A DNA stretch of 21,150 bases, taken from the NCBI RefSeq assembly GCF_000717185.1, contig NZ_JNYE01000122.1, forward strand, positions 1 through 21,150. Direction: 5' to 3'. This stretch comes from Kitasatospora phosalacinea (GTDB taxonomy: Bacteria; Actinomycetota; Actinomycetes; Streptomycetales; Streptomycetaceae). A program made the position numbers and the translations under genes. The notes beneath the pieces were generated by a model, which saw only the letters and a list, made by a program, of their open reading frames with translations, was not told where the DNA came from and ran no database searches. Positions 1 to 7,800 of the stretch are shown piece by piece; within the stretch, counting starts at the first letter, position 1; the number at the start of each line of letters is the position of its first letter.

Positions 1-20
1 GCTTCGACCGGCGCCGGGTC

Positions 21-47
21 GGTGGGGGCGGGTGGGGCGGGTGGGGG
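21..47 (+). other. Potential G-quadruplex tract
   Basis: The plus strand carries five consecutive runs of three to five G separated by single bases (GGGGG-C-GGG-T-GGGG-C-GGG-T-GGGGG). One-base loops are the arrangement predicted to fold most stably as a quadruplex. It lies directly beyond the terminator of the sugar transport operon. The first 46 bases of the window hold no gene I can support. Confidence 0.5.
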
Positions 48-78
48 CCGTCCCCGGGAGGTCTGCACCGGGGACGGC
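47..78 (-). terminator. Hairpin terminator of the sugar transport operon
   Basis: Perfect 11-bp inverted repeat (GCCGTCCCCGG, 47-57, with CCGGGGACGGC, 68-78) and a 10-base loop. It lies 48 bases beyond the stop codon of the last permease gene. There is no U-tract, as is usual for streptomycete terminators. Confidence 0.75.
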
Positions 79-88
79 GGTCGAGCGG

Positions 89-105
89 ACTGACGCACCG
101 TCAGT
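89..105 (-). terminator. Small accessory hairpin after the permease gene
   Basis: Perfect 7-bp inverted repeat (ACTGACG, 89-95; CGTCAGT, 99-105) with a 3-base loop, 20 bases past the permease stop and just before the larger hairpin. The two probably act as a tandem terminator or 3'-end stabiliser. Confidence 0.5.
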
Positions 106-125
106 TCACTTGTCTGCTGCGGCTC

Positions 126-1016
126 TCAGCCCTTGAGGCTACCGGCGGTCAGCCCCGCCATGATGTGCCGCTGGAACAGCAGGAAGATGACCAGCAGCGG
201 GACGGCGGCCATCGCCATCCCGGCCAGCAGCTGGTTGGCGGGCATGTCGTTGGCGAGCGTGTTGAGGGCTACGGTGATCGGCTGGCCCTTGGGGTCGGGC
301 AGCGTCAGCATCGGCCAGAGGAAGTCCTTCCACACGCCGACCACCGCGAAGATGGACACCACGGCGAGGACGGGCCGGGCCAGCGGCAGCACCACGTGCA
401 GCAGGATCCGCACCGGCCCGGCGCCGTCGATCCGGGCGGCGTCGACGAGCTCCTCCGGGATCTGGTCGAAGAACCGCTTCAGCACGAAGATGTTGAAGGC
501 GTTGGCGCAGGCGGGCAGCCAGATCGCGAACGGCGTGTTGATCAGGTTGACGTGGAGCAGCGGGATGTCCACCACCGTCAGGTAGGTGGGCACCAGCAGC
601 GCGGAGACCGGGAGCATCAGGGTCGCCAGCATCATCCCGAGCACGACGTTGCCCAGCACCGGCCGCAGCTTGGACAGCGCGTACGCCGCGCAGACGTCCA
701 CCACCAGTTGGAACAGCAGCGCACCGGCGGCCAGCAGCAGGGTGTTGAGGAAGTAGCGGCCCAGTCCGGTGCTGCTCCACGCCTGGCTGTAGCTCTCGGG
801 GTGGAAGCTCTGCGGGAACAGCGTCGGGTGGGGGTCGGCGAGTTCGGCGGAGGACTTCAGCGCGCCGGAGACCAGCCAGTACAGCGGGAAGACGAACGCG
901 GCGGTGAAGGTGACCAGGACGGTGCCCAGCACGGTGCGGTAGAGCAGGCGCCCGAGCGGCCGGTCGAGTTCGGCGGGGGCGACGAGGGTGCGGGCGGCGG
1001 GTTCGGCGGTGGCCAT
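126..1016 (-). CDS. Carbohydrate ABC transporter permease, MalG type (CUT1)
   Basis: A 296-residue inner-membrane permease, one half of the channel of a sugar importer. About six hydrophobic segments are visible, the first near residues 32-52. The cytoplasmic EAA loop that docks the ATPase reads DAARIDGAGPVRILLHVVLPLARP at roughly residues 190-213, with the conserved G and the following LP typical of the MalG branch. Length is normal for the family. The ATG start follows a GAGGA ribosome-binding site. It is the last gene of the operon, 12 bases after the MalF-type permease. No ATPase gene is nearby; in streptomycetes such importers usually share the ATPase MsiK encoded elsewhere, so that partner is inferred. 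Substrate unknown. Confidence 0.93.
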   Translation of the reverse strand: MATAEPAARTLVAPAELDRPLGRLLYRTVLGTVLVTFTAAFVFPLYWLVSGALKSSAELADPHPTLFPQSFHPESYSQAWSSTGLGRYFLNTLLLAAGALLFQLVVDVCAAYALSKLRPVLGNVVLGMMLATLMLPVSALLVPTYLTVVDIPLLHVNLINTPFAIWLPACANAFNIFVLKRFFDQIPEELVDAARIDGAGPVRILLHVVLPLARPVLAVVSIFAVVGVWKDFLWPMLTLPDPKGQPITVALNTLANDMPANQLLAGMAMAAVPLLVIFLLFQRHIMAGLTAGSLKG

Positions 1017-1028
1017 GGCGGGTTCCTC

Positions 1029-1991
1029 TCAGCCCTTGGAGCGGGTCAGGCGCAGGTAGAGGGCGGCGAAGGCGCCGAGGACGACGAACAGGACGGTGCT
1101 CATGGCGCTGGCCAGGCCGAAGTCGTTGTAGACGAAGGCGTACCGGTAGAGCAGCAGCAGGACGGTGACGGTGGCGTCGTTCGGGCCGCCGCCGGTCAGC
1201 ACGAACGGTTCGATGAACACCTGCATGGTGCCGATGACCTGCAGCAGCAGCGTGATCAGCAGGATGAAGCGCATCTGCGGGATCGTCACGTGCCACAGCC
1301 GCTGCCGGATCGAGGCGCCGTCGAGCTGCGCGGCCTCGTACAGTTCGCCGGGCACGCCCTGCAGCGCGGCGAGGTAGATCAGCGTGGTGGTGCCCATGTT
1401 GGCCCAGGTGGAGACCAGGACCAGCGACAGCATCGACAGGTTCTCCGACTCCAGCCACTGCTGCGGCGGCAGGTGCAGGATCCCCAGCGCGTGGTTGAAC
1501 AGGCCCGGGCCCGGGTCGTAGAACCAGCGCCACAGCAGCACGGTGACGATCGGCGGCAGCATCACCGGCAGGTAGACGGTCATCCGCAGGTAGGCCCGGC
1601 CGTGGCGCAGCTCGTTGAGCACGACGGCGGTGACGAACGGCGCGGCGAAGCCGAACACCAGGGCCAGCGCGGTGAACCACAGGGTGTTGCGCCAGGCGGT
1701 GAGGAACAGCGGGTCGTCGAACAGGCGCTGGAAGTTGTCCAGGCCGACCCAGGTGGCGGGTTCGGCGAAGTTGACCTGCTGGAAGCTCAGCAGGAAGCCG
1801 CGGACGATCGGGTACCAGGAGAACAGCGCGAAGGCGAGGACGCCCGCGGCGAGGAACAGGTGCCCGACGAGGTTGTCGGCGATGCGGCGCCGCAGTCCCG
1901 CCCGACGCGGGGAGGAGGACGGGGGCGGTGCGGGGGTGGCGGCGGGCCGCCGCTGGGTGCGGCGCGGGGCGCCGACGGTGTCGACCTTCAT
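1029..1991 (-). CDS. Sugar ABC transporter permease, MalF type (CUT1)
   Basis: A 320-residue inner-membrane permease that pairs with the MalG-type protein downstream. An N-terminal cytoplasmic tail rich in Arg, Pro and Ser (about 35 residues) precedes six predicted membrane segments, the first around residues 42-62. The EAA loop (EAAQLDGASIRQRLWHVTIP) lies near residues 217-236. Near the end, VLTGGGPNDATVTVLLLLYR is a sequence typical of MalF-type CUT1 permeases. The ATG start has only a weak ribosome-binding site, and a stem-loop lies in the 133-base gap after the binding-protein gene. Both features could keep permease synthesis below that of the binding protein. Confidence 0.93.
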   Translation of the reverse strand: MKVDTVGAPRRTQRRPAATPAPPPSSSPRRAGLRRRIADNLVGHLFLAAGVLAFALFSWYPIVRGFLLSFQQVNFAEPATWVGLDNFQRLFDDPLFLTAWRNTLWFTALALVFGFAAPFVTAVVLNELRHGRAYLRMTVYLPVMLPPIVTVLLWRWFYDPGPGLFNHALGILHLPPQQWLESENLSMLSLVLVSTWANMGTTTLIYLAALQGVPGELYEAAQLDGASIRQRLWHVTIPQMRFILLITLLLQVIGTMQVFIEPFVLTGGGPNDATVTVLLLLYRYAFVYNDFGLASAMSTVLFVVLGAFAALYLRLTRSKG

Positions 1992-2036
1992 GACGGGTGG
2001 CTTTCGGCTCGGGCGGGAGCGGGGCTGACGGGAGCG

Positions 2037-2081
2037 GGTGGACGCGGTGCAGGTGGACGCGGTGCAGGTGGACGCGGTGCA
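2037..2081. repeat. Three perfect 15-bp tandem repeats
   Basis: Exactly three copies of GGTGGACGCGGTGCA in the gap between the binding-protein and MalF-type permease genes, directly next to the stem-loop at 2082-2112. They are non-coding on the transcribed strand and sit in the mRNA leader of the permease gene. Confidence 0.85.
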
Positions 2082-2112
2082 GCCGGTCGCGCGGCGGGGC
2101 GGCGCGACCGGC
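2082..2112 (-). promoter_or_regulatory. Intergenic stem-loop after the binding-protein gene
   Basis: Perfect 11-bp inverted repeat (GCCGGTCGCGC, 2082-2092; GCGCGACCGGC, 2102-2112) with a 9-base loop, 12 bases past the lipoprotein stop codon. By analogy with malE-malF type operons it probably acts as a partial terminator or 3' stabiliser giving more binding protein than permease. This role is inferred. Confidence 0.65.
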
Positions 2113-2124
2113 CGCTCCGCGGGC

Positions 2125-3483
2125 TCACTGCGCGGTGGCGAGGATGGTGTCGACCTTCTTCTGCGCGTCCTTCAGCAGCTCGTCGGCGTTCGCGTCCTGC
2201 TTGGTCAGCACGGCCTGCATCACGCCGTCCAGCACGGTGTAGATCTGCTGCGCGTTCGGCGGCTCGACCTTGACCTGCACGTCGGCGGAGCGGTCGGTGA
2301 ACGGCCGGTAGTTCTGCTGCGGGACGTTGGCGTACTTGGCGTGCACCGCCTTGACCGTCTCGCCGCTCCTGCCGTCGAACAGGTCGGGCTGGGGCAGGCC
2401 GATCGGGATGTCGGAGCCGGCCGACTTCTGGTCGATCTCCTCCTGGCGGTCCGGGTTGAGGTACTTCCACTGGACCCAGGCCAGGCCGGCCTTGATCTTC
2501 GCCGGGGCGTCCTTGGGGTTGAACATGAAGCCGTCGCCGCCGCCGAGGGTCGCGGTGCCGGGCATCGCGGCCAGGCCGTACTCGTCGTACTTGCGCTCGA
2601 ACTGCTTGACGATGGTGGGGATGTTGTCGGGGCCCGCGAGGTACATGCCGAGCTTGCCCGCGCCCATCATCTTCTGGACGTCGGGGATCTCCAGCAGCTG
2701 GCGGCTGCCCATGCTGTCGTCGGTCCACCGCATGTCGTGCAGGTGCTGCAGGGCCTTGTGGGCCGCGTCGGAGTCGAGGGTGGCCTTCCACTTGCCGGAG
2801 TCGTCCCGGGTGGCGACGTCGCCGCCGAGCGAGTAGATCCACGAGGTCAGGTGCCAGCCGCCCTGGTTGTTCTTGGAGAAGTCGGCGTAGCCGACGGTGC
2901 CGTCGCCGAGGGCGGTGATCTTCTGCGCGGCGGTGCGGACCTCGTCCCAGGTGGTCGGCGGCTCGTCCGGGTCGAGTCCGGCCTTGGTGAACAGTTCGCG
3001 GTTGTAGACCAGGCCCATCGAGTAGTTGCCGGTGGGCAGGCCGTAGACCTTGCCGTCCTTGCCCTTGAAGACGTCCTGCAGCGCGGGCTTGACGTCGGCG
3101 AGCGCGGGGACGTCCTTCAGGTACGGGGTGATGTCGGCGGCCTGGTGGCGCTGGATGAGGCCGGCCGGGTCGGTGAAGTAGACGTAGTAGACGTCCTCCA
3201 GCTGGCCGCCGGCGAGCTTCGCGGCGAAGGTCTTCGGGTCCATCATGCCCTCGTGGGCGTCGATCCTGATGTTCGGGTGGCTGGCCTCGAACGCCTTGAC
3301 GTCGTCCTCGAAGTTCTTGCGGTCCACGGTCTGGGTGGCCGGGGGGAGACCGTTGACGGAGATGGTGACCACGCCTCCGGCGTCGCCGGAGCCGCTGCCG
3401 CCGCTGCTGCACGCGGTGGCGGCGAAGGCGGTGGCGGCGGCCAGCGCCACGGCGGAGGCACGGCGGATTCTGTTGCTGCCCAT
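2125..3483 (-). CDS. Extracellular sugar-binding lipoprotein of an ABC importer
   Basis: A 452-residue solute-binding protein of the CUT1 type (SBP_bac_1 fold). The N-terminus is a lipoprotein signal: positive residues R5, R7 and R8, a hydrophobic run, and a lipobox ending ATAC with Cys25 as the anchor, followed by a Gly/Ser linker. The motif GLPTGNYSMGLVYNRELF, followed by KAGLDPDEPPTTWDEV, is the typical sugar-binding signature around residues 145-180. The frame is open 43 codons further upstream, but I chose the ATG at 3483 because the signal peptide begins there and a GGAAGG site lies at the right distance. It is the first gene of the transport operon, preceded by a promoter and LacI-type operators. 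Ligand unknown. Confidence 0.93.
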   Translation of the reverse strand: MGSNRIRRASAVALAAATAFAATACSSGGSGSGDAGGVVTISVNGLPPATQTVDRKNFEDDVKAFEASHPNIRIDAHEGMMDPKTFAAKLAGGQLEDVYYVYFTDPAGLIQRHQAADITPYLKDVPALADVKPALQDVFKGKDGKVYGLPTGNYSMGLVYNRELFTKAGLDPDEPPTTWDEVRTAAQKITALGDGTVGYADFSKNNQGGWHLTSWIYSLGGDVATRDDSGKWKATLDSDAAHKALQHLHDMRWTDDSMGSRQLLEIPDVQKMMGAGKLGMYLAGPDNIPTIVKQFERKYDEYGLAAMPGTATLGGGDGFMFNPKDAPAKIKAGLAWVQWKYLNPDRQEEIDQKSAGSDIPIGLPQPDLFDGRSGETVKAVHAKYANVPQQNYRPFTDRSADVQVKVEPPNAQQIYTVLDGVMQAVLTKQDANADELLKDAQKKVDTILATAQ

Positions 3484-3508
3484 GATGATTCGGACCTTCC
3501 GTGGATCC

Positions 3509-3522
3509 TGCAACCGTTTGCG
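3509..3522 (-). promoter_or_regulatory. cre-like LacI-family operator in the 5' leader
   Basis: TGCAACCGTTTGCG matches the LacI/CcpA-type operator pattern TGNAANCGNTTNCA at all but the final base. It has GCAA and TTGC arms around a central CG. It lies 26 bases upstream of the lipoprotein start codon, between promoter and gene, where bound repressor would block transcription. Confidence 0.5.
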
Positions 3523-3545
3523 CGGAGCCCGGCTCGCAGCGCAAA
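3517..3545 (-). promoter_or_regulatory. Inverted repeat TTTGCGC / GCGCAAA
   Basis: Perfect 7-bp arms at 3517-3523 and 3539-3545 with a 15-base spacer, overlapping the cre-like operator. It may be a second half-site pair for the LacI regulator or a stem in the mRNA leader. Confidence 0.35.
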
Positions 3546-3602
3546 GGGTGTGACGGAGGAGAGGCCCGGACCGGTGACCCCGGGCGCTCTTCGGTGCCCC
3601 GA

Positions 3603-3631
3603 ACACTGACATCGTGAACGCAAGAAGTCAA
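3603..3631 (-). promoter_or_regulatory. Predicted promoter of the sugar transport operon
   Basis: On the minus strand a TTGACT -35 box (3626-3631) is followed after 17 bases by CAGTGT (3603-3608), close to the streptomycete vegetative pattern TTGAC-N17-TAnnnT. Transcription would start near 3596, leaving a leader of about 110 bases before the lipoprotein gene. AACGCAAG (3617-3624), one arm of an inverted repeat, lies inside the spacer. Confidence 0.5.
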
Positions 3632-3638
3632 CGCGATG

Positions 3639-3655
3639 ACGCAACATCCTTGCGT
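3639..3655 (-). promoter_or_regulatory. Palindrome next to the -35 box, probable operator
   Basis: ACGCAACATCCTTGCGT is a perfect 6-bp inverted repeat with a 5-base spacer, 7 bases upstream of the predicted -35 box. A wider pair, AACGCAAG (3617-3624) and CTTGCGTT (3649-3656), brackets the -35 box. The TTGCGT core recurs near the start of the LacI gene, which fits binding by that protein. Confidence 0.5.
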
Positions 3656-3696
3656 TGCATTCCCGTTTCGTGACCTTCCCCCCGTTCCACCCCCCC

Positions 3697-4719
3697 TCAG
3701 CCCCGGGCGGCGACCACCGAGGGTGCCGTGCAGGTCGACCCGCGCACGATCAACTCCGGCTCGAACAGCACCTCCTCCCCCTGCACCTGCCGGCCCTCGA
3801 TCTGGTCCACCAGCGCTTTCGCCGCCGCCGCGGCCATCGCGGCCACCGGCTGGCGCACCGTGGTGAGCGGCGGATCGGTGGCGATCATGTACGGAGAGTC
3901 GTCGAACCCGATCACCGAGACGTCCCGCGGCACCACCAGCCCCTCGCGCCGCAGCCGCCGCACCGCCCCCAGCGCCAGCGCGTCGCTCGCGCACACCACC
4001 GCGCTCGCCCCCGCCTCCACCAGCCGGGGCACCGCCGCCGCCCCGCCGTCCATCGAGAACATCGCGTGCGCCACCAGCCGCCCCAGCTCCCCCTCCCGCC
4101 CGCGCCGCCGCAGGTGCCGGGCGAACGCGTCCAGCTTGCGCACGGACGGCACGTGCCCGGCCGGGCCCAGCAGCAGCCCGATCCGCTCGTGGCCGAGCGC
4201 CTCCAGGTGGGCCAGCGACTGCTCGACGGCGGCCGCGTCGTCGGCCGAGATCAGCGCCGAACCCCGGTGCCCGTCCGCCGCGTTGATCAGCACCACCGGC
4301 ACCTCGCGCTCCCGCAGCGCCCGCCCCTGCTCCGGCCCGGCGTCCGCGTAGCTGGCCCCCACGAACACGATCCCGGCGACGTTCTGCCGCAGCAGCATCT
4401 CGATGTAGTTCGCCTCCGACACCCCGTCCGCCGTCCGGGTGCACAGCACCGGCATCAGCCCCTGCTTGCTCAGCGCCCCCGCCAGCACCTCGCAGAACCC
4501 CGGGAACACCGGGTTCTGCAGGTCCGGCACCACCAGCCCGACCAGCGGCGCCCGGTCCCCCCGGAACGCCGCGGGCCGCTCCACCCCCATCACGTCCAGC
4601 GCCGTCAGCACCGCCTCCCGCGTCTCCCGCGCCACCCCCGGCCGGTTGCGCAGCACCCGGCTCACCGTCACCGCGCTCACACCGGCGAACCGGGCCACCT
4701 CGTCCAGCTTCTTCGTCAT
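3697..4719 (-). CDS. LacI-family transcriptional regulator
   Basis: A 340-residue regulator of normal LacI/GalR length. The N-terminal helix-turn-helix (KKLDEVARFAGVSAVTVSRV, residues 3-22) is followed by the hinge region and a periplasmic-binding-protein-like sugar-sensing domain from about residue 58 (PLVGLVVPDLQNPVFPGFCE) with the late motif VSVIGFDDSPYM. The frame continues far upstream, but the protein must begin at the ATG at 4719, just before the HTH. No Shine-Dalgarno sequence precedes that ATG, and a -10-like TACGCT ends 7 bases before it, so the mRNA may be leaderless. It lies upstream of, and in line with, the sugar import genes, which it probably represses until the sugar is present. 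Confidence 0.93.
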   Translation of the reverse strand: MTKKLDEVARFAGVSAVTVSRVLRNRPGVARETREAVLTALDVMGVERPAAFRGDRAPLVGLVVPDLQNPVFPGFCEVLAGALSKQGLMPVLCTRTADGVSEANYIEMLLRQNVAGIVFVGASYADAGPEQGRALREREVPVVLINAADGHRGSALISADDAAAVEQSLAHLEALGHERIGLLLGPAGHVPSVRKLDAFARHLRRRGREGELGRLVAHAMFSMDGGAAAVPRLVEAGASAVVCASDALALGAVRRLRREGLVVPRDVSVIGFDDSPYMIATDPPLTTVRQPVAAMAAAAAKALVDQIEGRQVQGEEVLFEPELIVRGSTCTAPSVVAARG

Positions 4720-4725
4720 GGCCGA

Positions 4726-4746
4726 AGCGTACCGACGCGAACGCAA
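4726..4746 (-). promoter_or_regulatory. Putative leaderless promoter and autoregulatory site of the LacI gene
   Basis: On the minus strand a TACGCT box (4726-4731, pattern TAnnnT) ends 7 bases before the ATG, predicting transcription starting at or near the A of the start codon. No convincing -35 box is seen. TTGCGTTC (4739-4746) is identical to an 8-mer inside the transport-operon promoter (3616-3623). A GCGT-N4-ACGC repeat spans 4727-4738. Together these suggest autoregulation. The stretch 4741-4770 is unusually AT-rich for this window. Confidence 0.4.
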
Positions 4747-4856
4747 AAAAACGACTGAGATCTGAAAATTGATGAAAGCAGGAGCGGTGATTGCGGAGGA
4801 GTGGCGGCAGGAGGTAGACAGTCCCGTGCCGTGCAGGCGCGCCTCCACGACCGGAC

Positions 4857-4881
4857 ACCGGCTACGGCGACCGGCTACGGC
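4857..4881. repeat. 13-bp-period tandem duplication over a stop codon
   Basis: ACCGGCTACGGC occurs at 4857-4868 and again at 4870-4881. The second copy contains the TAG stop (4875-4877, minus strand) of the large SAV_2336-type gene. The first copy is an untranslated duplicate just beyond it. No strong terminator hairpin was found in the 155 bases between this stop and the LacI gene. Confidence 0.6.
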
Positions 4882-7800
4882 TCCCTGCCGCCCTGCCAGC
4901 GCTCGGCCAGCAGGGAGCCCGCGACGAGGTGGACGAGCACGGCGTCCGTGTCCGCCACCACGCCCCGGGCCAGACCGGGCGCCTCCCGGAGGATCACCCC
5001 GTCGAGTTCCGGGACGTCCGGACCCGGCACGACCACGGCGTGCTCGACCCACGCGGTCCGGCCGTCCGGGTAGCGCACGAAGGAGCGGTCCGGCACCGGG
5101 GACGTCAGCCCCCGCGGCCGCCAGGCCAGGCAGTGCCGCGGCGGCACCCCCAGGAGCAGCACCAGCGCGCCCGCTCCGCGGAGCCGTCCGACCGGCGACT
5201 CCGGGCCGAACGGGTCCTCCAGCTCCTGGCCGGAGACGATGCGCGCGGCCAGCGGGCCGCGGGCGACGAAGGAGTGCTGCGGGTGGTCGCTCCGCACGCT
5301 GCCCGGAAGACGGCGCAGCCGCTCCGCGAGGACGCCGGCCGACGGCGAGGCGGGGGTCCGCTCCCGGTCGAAGGCGGGCACCGCCGCCAGGAGTTCCCCC
5401 GCCTCCTCCGGGCCGAGCCCGGCCCGGGCGGCCTCGGCGGCCGCCCGGCGGTACGAGTTCTCCGGGGTCGCGGCCGACATCACCAGGGTGCCGCCGGGGC
5501 CCAGCACCTCCAGGAGCGCCGCCAGCAGGACGTCCGGGTCGGCCGTCGTCTCCAGTTCCCCGGCGGGGGTCTGCACGAACAGCACCGTGCCCGCGCGGAC
5601 GCCCAGCACCCGCAGTTCCTCGGCGACCTCCCCGGCGAGGTGGAACAGTCGGCCGCCCCTCGGCGACCGGTCCCCGGGGTGGCCGTCGGCCAGTCGGGCG
5701 GCCACCTGCTCGCGGGAGCGGCCCGGGATCCCGTACCAGCAGTGGACGGGGCCGGCCGCGCCGTCGTCGTGCTCGGACTCCGCGTACTGCAGCACCAGTT
5801 CGCCGTGGCCGCGGTCGACCAGGGCGGCGTGGACCGCGTCCGACAGGACTACCCCGAGCCCGGCGTCCGGCGTCCGGGCCAGCGACCGCTCGTACCGCTC
5901 GGTCCGGGCCAGCCGGTCCGCGGCCTCGGCCCACGGCTGCTGCTGCTGCGTATCGTCTTCCACGAGGGGGAACTCGGCCACGTACAGGCAGAGTTGGAGG
6001 CCGGGGAGAGCCCCGGCCGGGCCCCTGGCGTCCGCCACCGCGCGTTCGAGTGCGGGCAGGTAGGAGGTCATCACCTCCGCAGTGCTCGTCCACCGCCAGC
6101 GCACCACCTCGTCCCGGTCGAACCGCGTCCGCTCGGCCCAGTCCGCCAACTCGCTGTCCAGCAGGGCCTGCTGGTACAGGTCGTCCAGCCGTTGGCGGAG
6201 GTCGGCCGGGAGCGGCTCGGCGTCGCCGAACACGGACGCCGCGCTCCTCACCACGACGCCCGGCCCGGCCGGGCGGGACAGGACGACCGGCTGGGGCGGG
6301 GCGGGGTGGTAGGGGACGGTGAGTACCACGCTGTGGCGGCCGTCCGGGCCGGGGAGGACGTGCCCCCGGTCGCCGGACGCTCGTCCGACCGCCTGGAAGA
6401 GCAGCAGCACCCGGACCGGGTCGGTCTGCGGCGGAACGTCGAAGGCCGACCGCCCCGGCGGCACGTGGGCGGGGTCCTGGACGGAGAACGGCACCCGGAA
6501 GGCCGGGCCCCTCGGTCGGCGGGTCAGGGCGATCGTGCCGTCCGCGCCCTCCTGCGCGCCGACTTCGAGCGCCGGGCCCAGGAACTGCTCCAGGTCGGCG
6601 AGCAGCAGGAGCCTGCGTTCCGGGACCTCGGGGCCGGGGGCGTACTCGTGGACGAAGGAGACCAGGGCCGACAGGATCGCGACGAGTTCCGGCCGCAGGT
6701 CCGCCCCCGTGCGTTCGAGGTCCTGGACCAGGCGGGAGTAGGTGTCCGCGGCGGCGGGGGCGAGGTGGGCCGGGGCGTGCCGGTTGCGGAGCAGGGCGAG
6801 TTCCGTCAGGGGTCCGGCGGTCAGCTCCCGGTCGGTGCCCGGGTGCTCCGGGTCGTAGTCGAACAGGCGGCCGACCGGCAGGAGGTCCGGCCCGCCCGGC
6901 ATGCCCCGCTCCGCCATCGCCGCCACGGCCCCGGCGATGCTGAAGCCGTCGTACGGGGAGTGGGGCTCGCGGCCGACCAGCACGGTGTTGCGGGCGGGGA
7001 AGGACTCCTGCAGGTCCTGCGCCGTCCGGGGCGCGCCGTCCATGCTCAGCAGGACCACCGTGGTGGCGGCCGGGCGCCGGTGCAGGATCCCGCGCAGCAC
7101 CTCGGCCCACCGCCGGTCGGGGTCGTCGGGGAAGGGCGTGCCCTGGACGTACAGCAGCAGGGTGTCCGGCGCCTCCGCCTCCGCGCCGTCGAACAGTTCC
7201 TCGGGGCCGATCCCCGGCAGCCCGAACGCCATCCGGCAGCGGGTCAGCGGGAGCCCCCAGCCGGTCGGCGACATGAGCACCTGGCGCAGGCCGTACAGGT
7301 CGGCGGCCAGGCGTCGTGAGGTGTGTCGCCCGTCCGCCTCGGCGAACCCGACGAGCAGGGCCGCGCTGCGCTCCGGGTCCGGGAACCTGACCTGCGGCCC
7401 CTCCTCCGAGACCGGGACCGGCCCCGGTGCCGGTACCGGTCCGCGACGGCGGGCCGGGGCGAGGAGGGCGAGCAGGCCGGCGGAGGCGCGGGCGAAGGGG
7501 ACGAGGTCGGGCGGGAGGCCGTCGGGGTCGAGGTCGGTGGGGGTGCCGCCGGGGCCGTGGGCGGCCAACTGCTGGGTGAGGGCGGACCGGAGGGCCCAGG
7601 CGTCGTGGCGGTCGAGGTGGGCGAGGAGCGCGGCGCGGGCCTCGGGGTGGAAGGCGAGGGCGTGCGGGTCGCCGGGGTCGAGCAGGCCGCCGGTGAGGAG
7701 GTCCGCGAGGTCGGCCGCCCCCGCGCCGGGGACGAACTCCTCGCGGAGCAGCCGCAGCAGCGACGGGCTGAGGCTGTCGAACGGGCTGCACAGGACGGCG

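Noticed and set aside
165..2273. A 702-codon open frame on the plus strand across the permease genes
   Set aside because: It is antisense to two well-recognised permeases, is extremely rich in Gln, Gly and Glu, and shows no family motif. It is a GC-bias artefact.
4800..4874. Terminator after the four-gene operon
   Set aside because: Only short imperfect pairings around CCGG repeats were found, nothing like the long stems seen elsewhere in the window. Readthrough toward the LacI gene is possible.
4900..5648. Aminoglycoside resistance gene
   Set aside because: The AAC(3)-like segment is only the last domain of a 1374-residue protein and lacks the usual active-site motifs, so a resistance call is not supported.
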